From Costus lasius (lineage: Eukaryota; Streptophyta; Magnoliopsida; Zingiberales; Costaceae), in contig JANVAS020000239.1 of the NCBI GenBank assembly GCA_027563935.2, positions 4,278,001-4,342,000 of the forward strand: a stretch of 64,000 bases of DNA. The letters are read 5' to 3'. The notes under the pieces are model-generated. The model did not search any database. It was given only the letters and a program-made list of their open reading frames with translations, and was not told the DNA's origin. The translations under genes and the position numbers were made by a program. Below are positions 12,178 to 22,124 of the stretch, in pieces (the first letter of the stretch is position 1; each line of letters begins with the position of its first letter).

Positions 12178-13824
12178 TGAAGGGTCGAAACCTAAGTCAG
12201 ATGCGCTTCTAAATTTTTGCATAGGCGGAAAAACTAGGTTTCATGAAGATCGCATGGCTTGTAAGTATAACCAACCATAAGAGGATGATTGAAGCATTAC
12301 CATGGCCATTGCTCGAGTGATGACTTGGAAGAAGAAAGGGCGATCGGCTCTTCTCCAAAGAGGTCACACACAAGATGTTGAAGGCTTACTCCCTTGTGCT
12401 CTTTGTGCTAGCAAAGATCCAAGGAAAACTTGATCGTGTACAAGGAGATGTTTTCCTCTCTCGGTTGTTCGAACTCTCTTCCTTGGCGTGAAGACTCACT
12501 ACCACACGAGAGGAAAACGGGAGGAGAAGAGGGGACGAGCCACGTTACAATCGTGGAGGCGTTTTCCAAAATGGAAAACCGACTTCCAAATATAGTAAGT
12601 GCTTAATACTCATGCATTCACTCAAAGTGAACCATCGAAACTTCCTTCTCCTTTGAACCAAGCGTTCACTAAGTGAACCGGTTCAATTCTATTTGGTTCA
12701 AAGACCAAATCGAACCAGCCATGGTTTAGATCTCTTTGAACCAAATGGCTCAAGATCTAACCACACATCTCTTGATCTTCTTGATCTCATCGATCAAGCA
12801 TCAATTCTCCTGATCGAAGCTTACCGATCTCAAGCCCTAATCAATCAAACATGATCAGACCAGATCTCACTTAAAATCAGAGTTTAAATTCCTTTAAATT
12901 GGACTAAGACAATTCAATCCACACGATCTGATATAAGTAAGCCATATCATCAAATTGTGCGACCCTAAGGGTTTCCTTCAACGTCGGTAACGATAACTTA
13001 CATTATCACGATCAGAGAGGGGTATCTAGCAACACATCACTGTCTCCCGATATGAAGGAAAGAGTCTTCCAAGACTACACCCAAACCACAGCACAAGTGT
13101 GAATCCAATTCACTTGGCATACATGTTTCCTTTGCTACTGGATGTTCTCGTTGGACAAGCATGTCAAGCGTGTAACTCCAACATGATGAGAATGGTTAGA
13201 TCAGATGAACATAGTCATCTGGGTATGGCCATACACTTTCTCAACCATCTCATCCAGGGGGCCCCTATAGAACATCACACTCCAACAAGGAGAGGCAATC
13301 CTTTATCTATCACTAGTGCCCTAACATGACTCATGCCCATTATCCAAGATAATCCTTAACCATTAATTTTTCAAATGATATTGAACTACCTCAAGATAAT
13401 GCCAATCATCATTTAGAAACAGAAGTGATCTCAAGTCAGAGGAAATATGCCATTTGCTTGCATACAAGGATTATTCACATTGTGACAAACAATTGAACAT
13501 CCTAAGTAGGGTCAGTCCAGTACATCCAATGCACCTATGTGTCTAAATCTTATTCCATGCTCGAAGCATCCTATAAGATCAGAACACATATTAGTCTCAA
13601 TCATATCAAGGCTGTCTCATGTTCACCAAGATATCTCGACTAAGGACAATACTGCATGTCAGCCAAGCTGAACACCATTGAGACATTATTCAGAAGTATA
13701 CATAACAGCAGCAGATAATGTAACAACCTGAATAACAACAATTGCCTTTATAAAACATAGTTTATACATGATACTGATAATAACCCAAGGCCTCAAACAT
13801 TAGCCTTAAGGGCATACCCCAACA
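12178..13824 (-). mobile_element. copia solo LTR in gypsy F integrase
   Basis: A 1647-bp LTR of the element A family, plus-strand ends TGAAGGG...CCCCAACA. It is flanked by a perfect 5-bp TSD, GTAGC (12173-12177 and 13825-13829). Removing it and one TSD copy rejoins the gypsy integrase C-terminus, so the insertion point is certain. No internal copia sequence remains. Confidence 0.94.
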
Positions 13825-14136
13825 GTAGCTTATAAGTTAGCTTTGCCTCCTTCTCTATCGCATGTTGATAATGTATTTCATGTATCTATGCTTAGGAAAT
13901 ATACACCAGATCCATCTCATATTCTGTCTTCTCAGTCTATTCAACTTCAAGATGATGCATCTTATGTGGAACATCTAGTTAAGATTTTAGAAAGAAAAGA
14001 TTATGTGCTTAGAAACAGAGTTATTCCATGGGTTAAGGTTCAATGGTAGCATCATACAGAAGATGAAGAAACATGGGAGCTTGAAAGTAAAATTTGAGAT
14101 AAGTATCCTTCACTTTTTAAAGAATCCAGTGAGTAA
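13825..14136 (+). pseudogene. gypsy integrase C-terminus/chromodomain-like remnant (element F)
   Basis: This resumes after the solo LTR with LALPPSLSHVDNVFHVSMLRKYTPDPSH, the conserved end of chromovirus integrases. It continues into a chromodomain-like stretch (RVIPWVKVQW, then stop TAG at 14047-14049, then EDEETWELES out to about 14096). The matching part of element G is at about 32830-33160 on the minus strand. It is broken by a nonsense codon. Confidence 0.82.
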
Positions 14137-14156
14137 GTAAATTTTGAGGATGAAAT

Positions 14157-14174
14157 TTCTTAAGGGGGGTAGAA
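14157..14174 (+). promoter_or_regulatory. polypurine tract of element F
   Basis: The run TTCTTAAGGGGGGTAGAA lies immediately before the LTR start at 14175. This is where plus-strand DNA synthesis is primed. Confidence 0.75.
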
Positions 14175-15575
14175 TGTTATATACCCCATATTTATTTTTA
14201 TAATTTTATAATTTTACTTTGGAATTTCTCTAGATTTTTAAGTATTTTTTTAGAATTATATAAGTATTTTATTTTAAAAAAATGAAAATAAAAAATCACC
14301 GAGAAAGTGGTCGCGTGGATTCAATCTCAAGTCACGCCACTTGGAGCATGTTTTTTGCAACCGCCGCGCTATCAAGCATGTTGCTAAAGGAAACGGGTTA
14401 CTCATTGAAAACCCGATATTTGGTTTAATTTGGGCCAAAAACCAATTCTCCTCCGCTTCTTCCGGCGGCAATCGGGTCTACGGCTCAGTTAGGTTCTTTT
14501 CATGGTAAAAACTTGGTTTAAAAGAACGGAAAGTTACGCAACTTTTCAAGCGAAGCCTCACCTCTTTGGCCATAGTATCTACCTAACGCTGCTCCAGGTA
14601 TTCCTCTATTTCTGCTGATTTTATTGTGTTCTATCATTTTTTGGTTTTTGGAAGTGGTGGTGCCGCCACGTAGTTTAGCCGCGACTCGCCGGAGGACTTT
14701 GGACGATGGCCAAAGCTCGTCGCAAGTTGCTGGGGATCCTCGATCTCCTACTAATTTATAATCTGGAAAGTCTGGATGAGATTGAAGGGCCAGTGTGTGC
14801 TGGATTTCTTGCCGGCGACATCGCGAGCTTCGGCTCCGGCGGCTGCCGGCGGTGGAAACCACCAGCGCCACTTGTCTTGGTATTTTAGAGAAAACCAGGT
14901 TCGACCGATTTAATTTTGAATTGGACTGGGCGAATTTGGGGGTTGAGTCGGAATTCATTTGGGCTAGATGAACAGTTGACCGATTCAACTTTTGTTTCAA
15001 CCCAGTGATGGTTTTAGGGTCAGTTCAGTTAGATTTCGGTGGAATCTCGGCTGATTTAGGTAGGCGTTGGAAAGCTCTTTCAATTTCCTATCTATTGTTA
15101 TAGGTTTTGTATATTTTTGATTTATATTATAGGAGTAATTGGAAGTCAAAGTGTTCGGTTTAGTAAAATAAGTTTGGTACAAGCTTAATTCTAATCGGTT
15201 CAGTGGGATTCTGGCCGGTTCAGAAGTGTCGTGGCTTGGTTCTTGGCACCAGAGTCCGATCAGAGTTCTAAAAGCTAATTAGGATTTTAAGTGAGTTTTT
15301 CTTTGAGCTTTGTGTTAGTATTTATTGTGTTCTTGCATGTTAAATAACAGATTTTCTGAACACACTGAATTTGGGATTATTTGGCTTTGTCTTTAGACAT
15401 CTTCAAATTTGTAAGTTCTCAAACTGAGTTTTAATTCTAGTATGTTTTCATTCAGTTATTTTAAGTTAAACCAGCATGATCATGTACATCTATTTGTATA
15501 CAACCTTTGATATAGTTTCTCTTCAGATATGCTTATTTTACTAGTCATATACATGAGCATACTAGTTTATCCACA
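14175..15575 (+). repeat. 3' LTR of gypsy element F
   Basis: It begins TGTTATATACCCC directly after the polypurine tract. It probably ends TTTATCCACA at 15575, which gives about 1401 bp. The end is inferred: from 15576 onward the sequence matches the 5' splice site and intron of the small secreted protein genes at 17951 and 18928. The small reading frames inside show no recognisable domains and are not called as genes. Confidence 0.65.
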
Positions 15576-16020
15576 TTGTGAGTAAATTTCACACTTTCCT
15601 CATTATCATTTTATAGTTATTCTAGAAATGACATTTTCATGCATAATATTAAAAATACCTAGAAAGTTGTTATAGTTTTATACGAAATAGGGCATTGTCG
15701 TTACATAGGGAGAATTTAGAGTTCTATTTTCAAACAATTTTCAATGAATTTATTAGTGAAATTTTTTTTTAAAAAAAAACACATCTTCATATTAAGTCAA
15801 TTATTGCAATATGATTTTTTTTACTCATGAATTCAAGTAAACTATGATCTTATCAATAAATTCGAGTAAGATATGTATTCTAACGATTTTCATTTTTACA
15901 ACTAACTTCTATTTATTTGGAAAATATTGGTATGGATATATAATTTTGAAGGCGAAGCCATTTGTGCATGACAGTCTTTATAATAATATGGGAAACATGG
16001 TTTTTTTAATTCATTTTTAA
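15576..16020 (+). pseudogene. third copy of small secreted protein gene, exon 1 missing
   Basis: From the donor site GTGAGT at 15578 this matches the intron of the genes at 17821 and 18798. An exon-2 equivalent (about 15905-16020) keeps the YGYIILKAKPF core and an open frame to TAA at 16018. Exon 1 and the promoter are absent, because element F's LTR abuts the donor site. The splice acceptor CAG is also lost (TTTACAACTAAC here against TTTACACAGCAAC at 19237). This copy cannot make the protein. Its exon 1 may lie on the far side of element F, outside the window. Confidence 0.72.
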
Positions 16021-17539
16021 AAATTAATAATGATAATCTAATTTTCTATCATAATTTTTCACATTTATCTAAAAAATTATATTACTCCAAGTTAATATTT
16101 ACAAACATAATAAATGGAAATTGCTTGCTAACTAAAATAAATGGTCAATTGAATCATAAGAGTACTAATTAATTTGGAAATAAAAGTTGAGAAATAATAA
16201 GGTGGTTATGCTTTTTATTCATTTGATATGCAAATATCATGTGACTCTAACTTACTTAGAGCATTAATTTAAAAATAGTAGAAAAATTATGAAAATTTAG
16301 ATAAGGGTGATGATAAAATATTTTAGATGTGTTTGGTAGCTATTTCATGCATCACTAAAAGTGCAATGATTAATACTAAATTCTTTATAAATTAAAATTC
16401 ACATAAGGGGAAATTGTATCCTTTGAGTTTTGATGAATTTTGATGACAATTAGTCAACAAACTTTATGATTTTGAATGAGGAAATAAATATTATATTATA
16501 ACAAATTGTGCAAATGAATTTGCATAGCTGTCAAAGTACATTGCAATTAAATACAATGAACACCAAGACTAAATGATATGAAAATCCATTTATTAATTGG
16601 TTATAGTTTTCTAGTTTTAAAAATTTACTCACCTTCTTGATGTAGACATTTATAATTTCAGATGAAGTATTAAATTTTCATAGTATAATTGTTAATAAAG
16701 TCAATATATGAGACATGTACATGTTATAGTTAAATATTTATTAAAGTGAAGTATAGAAGAATAAATTTTATGTTCTATATACAGATATAAAATTATTAAT
16801 TACCAAAAATTTCAAAATATAACCAGCAAAGTTATAGAATGAGTTCAAGCTTTTTCAGGAATATGAAGGGAAAAAACATACTATTGTTAATTTAGATTAA
16901 ATGATAACAAACATACTTCAAGTATATTTTTGTATGATTATAATACTTTTTCGTTAAATTGGTCATTATAAATTAATTTTATGCTCTCTTCCAAATGGAT
17001 TCTTTCTCATGAAACTGTAAAAAGTAGAGAACCCTTTAGTTCATAAAAATTTCTTATAATGCAAAAGTATTGTATTGAACAAAAAGATTTATCCTCATAG
17101 AGGAGGATAATGAAATCATGCAAAATTTTGTTAAAAAGAAAAAAAATACATGTTGTGAATGGTGTACTCAATTCTTATATTTAAATCTCAAATGCTTTCA
17201 AGTGACTTTCTAAATGTAGAAGTTTAACCAAGCAATTAGTTATTAATTTGTAATTTGCTCAAATTTTAATTTTTTATACTACGACTACAAAATAATTTAT
17301 TTTCATTTATACTACGACTACAAAAGAATTGAAATAAAGAAAAAGATTCGTCCTTATGCAGGAGGATGTTGAAATCACATAGATAATTTGTTAAACAAAA
17401 ATTCATGTTGCAAAAGTGTGCTCATTTCTTATATTTGTGTTTCTTTCATGTGACGGTCCAAGTTTAGATATTTAATGTAGCCAAAAGAGGTTAATTTGTA
17501 ATTTGCTTAATGTTTACTTTTTATAGGAGACTTCTATAC
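16021..17539 (+). other. AT-rich intergenic sequence, partly duplicated at 19345-21045
   Basis: No coding region or element was seen. The blocks around 16030-16270 match the 3' flank of the 18798 gene (about 19345-19605) and the fragment at 19622. The blocks around 16390-17110 match about 20085-21045. Short internal duplications, such as around 17088 and 17342, are present. Confidence 0.6.
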
Positions 17540-17735
17540 AACTCAATTATATTTTCAAGGCAATTATTACAAATAAGAAGTTAAAAAATAAATATTTTAT
17601 GAGCATGCATCGTTCTCATTAAGCTGTATTTATTTGACAAGATGGCATAAATGTTTTGTAATAATTTACTACGTTTCCAAATTATAACTCATTAGTGTAC
17701 GTTCAAAATATGCTTATGCAGTTATTATTTCTTTT

Positions 17736-17747
17736 CATTTAAATAAG
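17736..17747 (+). promoter_or_regulatory. TATA-like box upstream of the first secreted protein gene
   Basis: CATTTAAATAAG lies about 74 bp before the ATG at 17821 and is identical at 18714-18725, 73 bp before the paralogue's ATG. Conservation in an otherwise drifting AT-rich region supports a core promoter role. Confidence 0.5.
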
Positions 17748-17820
17748 TGCAAAAATGTATCCTATGAAAATCAAGCAAGGTTCTCCTTTTGTAATAATGA
17801 ATACTAAATTATTTTACAAT

Positions 17821-18376
17821 ATGGCCACAAGCCAACTAAAGCTTAGTCTTGCTATTGTCCTTGTCATCGGTCTAGTAATTTCCCATGCAACTGCTTATGA
17901 GTTTAATTCTCCCCCACCAACAAATAATGATCCTTTAGACAATATTATTTGTGAGTAAATTTGACACTTTCCTCATTACATTATATTGTTATAATAGGCT
18001 ATTCATTTTCACACATGTTAATAAAAATATTTAACTTGTTATTATACTTTTTTTGGTGTATAACATCATCACGATCTAGGGCAAATTAAGTGTTCTTTTT
18101 TTGAACAATATACAATGAATTTATTTGTTCAAATGATGAAAAAACACGTATCTTTATATTGAGTATATTTTCACAATATGATTTTTTTTTACACATCATT
18201 TTATATACACTAAAATATTTTGAATAAATTCAACTCTGATAGTTATTCTAATTACTTTCCTTTATGCAGCTACCGTCCGTGTATCTGGACAAAAAGGATA
18301 TGATGATAAAATTTTGAAGGCGATGCCATTTACACTTGAAAGACTTTTTAATGATCTAGGAGAAACAGTGTATTAA
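17821..18376 (+). CDS. small secreted protein, copy 1 (two exons, 78 aa)
   Basis: Exon 1 is 17821-17950 and exon 2 is 18270-18376. The 319-bp intron has GTGAGT and TTTATGCAG borders and is phase 1. Residues 1-25 form a clear signal peptide (MATSQLKLSLAIVLVIGLVI then SHATA); cleavage is likely after ATA. The predicted mature peptide is about 53 residues, has no cysteine, starts with a Pro/Asn-rich stretch (PPPTNNDPLDN) and ends with an Arg/Leu-rich part. I chose ATG 17821 rather than upstream in-frame ATGs (17755 and later) because the paralogue at 18798 starts there and the signal peptide begins there. Secretion is well supported. Function is not recognised; a peptide signal or defence peptide is possible. 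The gene model lacks transcript evidence. Confidence 0.66.
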
Positions 18377-18797
18377 AGAATTGTGCGCATCTTTGCATCA
18401 AATGTTTGGAAGACACATTTTCAAAAGTTAATAATAAAAATATAATTTTATCTCATAAATTTTGTTGTTCATCTAAAAAAATCATATTAGTCCCAGTAAA
18501 TATTCCCAAACTAAAGCTTATATTTCTTTTAATGACAACTATTTCAAATAATAAGTTAAAAAAAATAATTTTTTATCAACATCTATCATTCTCATTAAGT
18601 AGTATTGTTTTTGACAAAATGTTCTAAACACCTTCATAATAAATTACTACATTCTACATTTATAACACATTAGGGTATGTTCAAAAGATGCTGAAGCAGT
18701 TATTATTGTGGTTCATTTAAATAAGTGGACAAACATATCCTATGAAAATAAAGCAAGGTGCTCTCTTTATAATATTGAATTCTAAATTATTTATATC
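18377..18797 (+). other. intergenic spacer between the two secreted protein genes
   Basis: It contains the 3' flank of copy 1 and the duplicated promoter region of copy 2. The open stretch at 18406-18627 is AT-rich chance sequence. Confidence 0.6.
18714..18725 (+). promoter_or_regulatory. TATA-like box upstream of the second secreted protein gene
   Basis: CATTTAAATAAG, identical in sequence and nearly identical in spacing to the box at 17736-17747. Confidence 0.5.
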
Positions 18798-19384
18798 ATG
18801 GCCACAATCCAACTAAAGCCTAGCCTTGTTATTGTCCTTATCATATCTCTAGTAATTTCCCTTGCAACTTCCTATCACCTTGCTTCTCTCCCTTCATCAA
18901 GCAATGATCCTTTGGATAACGTTATATGTGAGTAAATTTCACACTTTCCTCATTATCATTTTATTGTTATTGTAGACAATTCATTTTTATGCATAATAAT
19001 AAAAATACCTACAAAGTTGTTATAGTTTTCTATGAATATAGCATCGTCATGATATTGGGAGTATTAAGAGTTCTATTTTCAAATGATTTTCAATTAATTT
19101 ATTAGTGGAAATTAAAAAAAAACACATCTTCATATTAAGTGGATTTTCGCAATAGGATTTTTTTACTCATGAATTTAAGTAAACGACAACCTTCAGAATA
19201 AATTCTGAGTGAGATATTTACTCTAGTGACTTTTATTTACACAGCAACCTTCTATGTATTTGGAAATGATGGATATGGATATATAATTTTGAAGGCGAAA
19301 CCATTTGCGCATGATAAACTTTATAACAAGTTGGGACACATGTTTTTTATAATTAATTTTCAAAAATTAATAATAAAAATCTAA
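18798..19384 (+). CDS. small secreted protein, copy 2 (two exons, 89 aa)
   Basis: Exon 1 is 18798-18927 and exon 2 is 19245-19384. The 317-bp phase-1 intron has GTGAGT and TTTACACAG borders. The protein starts MATIQLKPSLVIVLIISLVI, a signal peptide ending about LATS. It shares with copy 1 the NDPLDN, GY, ILKA and KPF/MPF positions. The C-terminus is 11 residues longer and ends in a hydrophobic/basic tail (INFQKLIIKI) because copy 1's stop position is read through. Exon 1 has the same length as in copy 1 (130 nt). The conserved intron phase and intact frame argue for a real gene, but relaxed constraint or recent pseudogenisation of the tail is possible. Confidence 0.6.
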
Positions 19385-19621
19385 TTTTCTCTCATAAATT
19401 ATCTTGTTCATCTAACAATTTATATTACACCAAGTTATATTAACAAACATAATAAATTGCTAACTAAAATAAATGATCTATTGCATCGTAAGAGTACTGA
19501 TTAATTTGGAAATAATTAATGAAAAACAATCAAGTCGTTTGGCTTTTTATTCATTTGATATGCAAACTACATGTCACTCTAACTTACTTAGAACATTTAT
19601 TCAAAAATAGTAGAAAAATTA

Positions 19622-19900
19622 TGATATGGGAAACACGGTTTTTTTAATTCATTTGTACACATCTTTATTCAAAAGTTAATAATAATTTTTTAATCTTCTC
19701 TCATAAATTTTGTTGTTCATCTAACAAATTATATTACTCCAATTTAATATTCACTAACATAATAAATGGAAATTTCTTGCCAACAAAAATAAATGATCAA
19801 TCGAATCAAAAGAGAACTAATTAATTTGGATAAAAATGATGAAAAACAATAATGCGAATCTAATTTTTTCTCATTGATACTCAAACTGTGTTGCACTCTA
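19622..19900 (+). repeat. 3'-end fragment of the secreted protein gene unit
   Basis: ATATGGGAAACACGG and the following roughly 250 bp match the exon-2 tail and 3' flank of the pseudogene copy (about 15990-16270) and of copy 2 (about 19320-19605). No exon 1, intron or core is present. It looks like a partial duplication. Confidence 0.6.
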
Positions 19901-20084
19901 ACATACGTAGAAAATTTGTTTAAAATGATTAGAAAAACATTAACATACCACAACTTAGATATGGGAGGAAGGTACATTATGCATCATGAATCTGAATGCA
20001 AAAACTACCAGATTCATTGTATTTTCTCTTCTCTCCACTATGGATTCTCTCCAAAGAAATATGCCCTAAAAGTGCATTGAGTAA

Positions 20085-21045
20085 AATTTAATTCACTATA
20101 AGTTAAACTTTACCAAAGATATTGAAGACAATTAGTCAACAATTATGAAGATTTTAATCAAATTGTACTAATGAATTTGCATAATAATCAAAGTACATTT
20201 TAATTTGATGCAATAAGGACCAAGAATAATTGTTAATAAAATCCATATTAGGGGTAAGCATTAATCGGTAATTATAGAATTGTACTGATTTTACTGACGG
20301 TTCGGTAACTCAGTAATCGATAATCGGTACGGTAAAAAAATCCATACTATTCGGTAATCGATAATTGGTATGGTAAGAATTTTTTAGTTCGGTAAATTTA
20401 CTGATTTACCGATTTACCAAATATATATATTAATTTTTTTACTTTTACATTATGGTATGGTAAATTTACCTTTACCTGTGGTAAAAAGCGGTAAATGATA
20501 GATTTTGATTTAGCATATTATTGATTTATGTTAAAAAATATATAAAAATAGCAAAATCGCTAATTTTATAATCGATAATGGTATTGGTAATAAAAAAAAC
20601 TTTTGGTAAAATTGGTAATAGATATGTGGACTTTTATAATTTCATATAAAGGTTGAATAATTATTAACAAGGATAATATATTTTTCAAAATAAAGTATAT
20701 ATTTTTCTAATTATCTACATATAGAATTAAAATATTTAATTATCAACAATTTCAGAATTTGAACCAATAAGATTTTAGAATGAGTTCAAGATTTTTAATG
20801 AATAAGAAGGCTAAAAAATAGTGTTAATTAATTTAGTTTGAATGATAGCACACAAAATCCAATTATATTTATATGATAATATTCTTTTTAGCTTTAAATT
20901 GGTCAATATAAATTAATTTTATTCTTTCTTCCAAATGGATTTCTTTTTCTTTCGAAAGGGTAAATAAATAGCGAACCCTTTATTTCAGATTGCTTGCTCT
21001 AAATAAATGAACTGAAATAAAGATAAAGGTTCATCATCACAGAGG
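20085..21045 (+). repeat. duplicated flank matching 16390-17110
   Basis: Collinear blocks shared with 16390-17110 include GACAATTAGTCAACAA, TTTAGAATGAGTTCAAG-like and TTCCAAATGGAT segments. Homology stops near 21045 at GAGGACGAT. The copy contains an extra CGGTAA-rich segment (20253-20630). Confidence 0.65.
20253..20630 (+). repeat. CGGTAA-rich inserted segment, possible MITE remnant
   Basis: About 375 bp, absent from the homologous flank near 16590-16660, made of repeated GGTAAT/CGGTAA/TACCGA words. It begins AGGGGTAAGCATTAATCGGT, which resembles the ends of some non-autonomous DNA transposons. I found no matching terminal inverted repeat or clear TSD. Confidence 0.35.
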
Positions 21046-21048
21046 ACG

Positions 21049-21829
21049 ATTGATCCTTTGCATTTTCATACTATTTTGTGATTGTTTTTATCTTAAATCA
21101 AGGCAAATTCTATTGCATTTTCATAGTATTTACTTATTTTGTTTGTAATCTTGACTTTTTCTTATCATTATGGAAATTCAGTAGAAATCACTCAATTCTA
21201 GAGCTTATTTGATGATTTTGAGGTCATTGAGTGATTCAGGACTAAAAGACGAGATTGCACAGTAAACTTGATATGAAACAGAGTTTTCTACCTTCATCAT
21301 GGCTAGCTCCTAATGTATATTATCATGACCATGATGAGTAAGTGACAAAGGAACTCATAATGGCTAAACCTTGATGAATATCATAACCATGACATACTTG
21401 AACAAAAATTTAATGATTTATCAAAACTGAAAATCATGGCCAACACATAACAAACTTCATCGCCATGATCGCTATGCTAGTTTTTCATAGAAAAGTTCAC
21501 AACCAAACCGTAGCAACATCATGGCCATGATGTATTTTCTAGTTTTCCATAGAATATTTCATGGGTTAGTGATGCAGCAGAACTTTATGGGAGGGATGGT
21601 TCTTAGCTCAGTACTCTAAGGTGGTGGAGACGATGATGCAGAAAAAGTGAGAGGGTTTTGAGGTGAGAGAAATGAAAATGGGTCGGAGGGACCAAAAATA
21701 ATCGTTTTGACGTAAAATATATTTATGACACACTTACAAAGCTGAAAGACAAAGATTAGTACTACAGAAATAATTAAAATAGTCAAAAATAAAGAAAGTT
21801 AAAATAGAAAAACAAGAGTAAGAATGCTT
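21049..21829. other. unassigned noncoding sequence beside the Athila-like element
   Basis: No coding region was found. The stretch 21290-21560 has several CATGACCATGAT-like palindromic words. It may be the 3' noncoding region or a diverged LTR of the Athila-like element, but it does not match the LTR at 48326, so the left boundary is open. Confidence 0.4.
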
Positions 21830-21889
21830 GGGTTACCTCCCAAGAAGCGCTAAATCAAAGGTCGCTAACTCGACCGAAGATCATCATCA

Positions 21890-22119
21890 TCATGTAAGCA
21901 GTGGAGGATCTGAGAGCTTTTGGTTGACACCTTCTTCAATAGGTTCAAACACATAGTAATGTTTGAAGCGCTGGCCATTAACTGTGAAATTCCCTATTCT
22001 TTCACTCCAAATCTCAATAGCACCATAAGGATATACTTTAACCACCATGAAAGGGCCTGACCACCTCGTTCTCAGTTTTCTAGGAAATAGCCTCAATCTA
22101 GAGTTAAAATGTAAAATGA
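21890..22119 (-). pseudogene. Athila-like integrase C-terminal part
   Basis: The reading [16 protein letters not shown] then VNGQRFKHY is the typical end of a plant gypsy integrase. Its upstream half lies beyond the solo LTR, from 24022. Across the insertion the frame rejoins once one TSD copy is removed. Confidence 0.88.
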
Positions 22120-22124
22120 GGTCA

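Larger units (their letters stand above)
11474..15575 (+). mobile_element. decayed Ty3/gypsy element F, 3' part
   Basis: Plus-strand remnant with integrase (11474-12177 and 13825-14136), a polypurine tract and a 3' LTR (14175-about 15575). The upstream pol and 5' LTR were displaced by element E and lie outside the window. The integrase resembles that of the chromovirus-type element G. The 3' boundary at 15575 is inferred from a TG...CA end and from where the secreted-protein gene family resumes. Confidence 0.8.
17540..19500 (+). repeat. tandem duplication of a small secreted protein gene (977-bp unit)
   Basis: Start codons at 17821 and 18798 are exactly 977 bp apart, as are the donor sites at 17951 and 18928. 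Homology covers the upstream region (17540-17820 against 18540-18797), both exons and the intron. The duplication therefore included the promoter. Confidence 0.85.

Noticed and set aside
14518..15000. Minus-strand 160-codon frame in the F LTR
   Set aside because: It runs antisense through an LTR, has low-complexity Ser/Arg content and no recognisable domain.
17755..17958. Single-exon 67-aa protein reading through the donor site at 17951
   Set aside because: The conserved GTGAGT donor, phase-1 intron and exon 2 with matching frame in two copies make the spliced model more likely. The upstream ATGs are not supported by the paralogue.
21290..21560. CATGACCATGAT-like words as a regulatory palindrome cluster
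   Set aside because: The words are degenerate, occur once in the window and have no second copy to test conservation.
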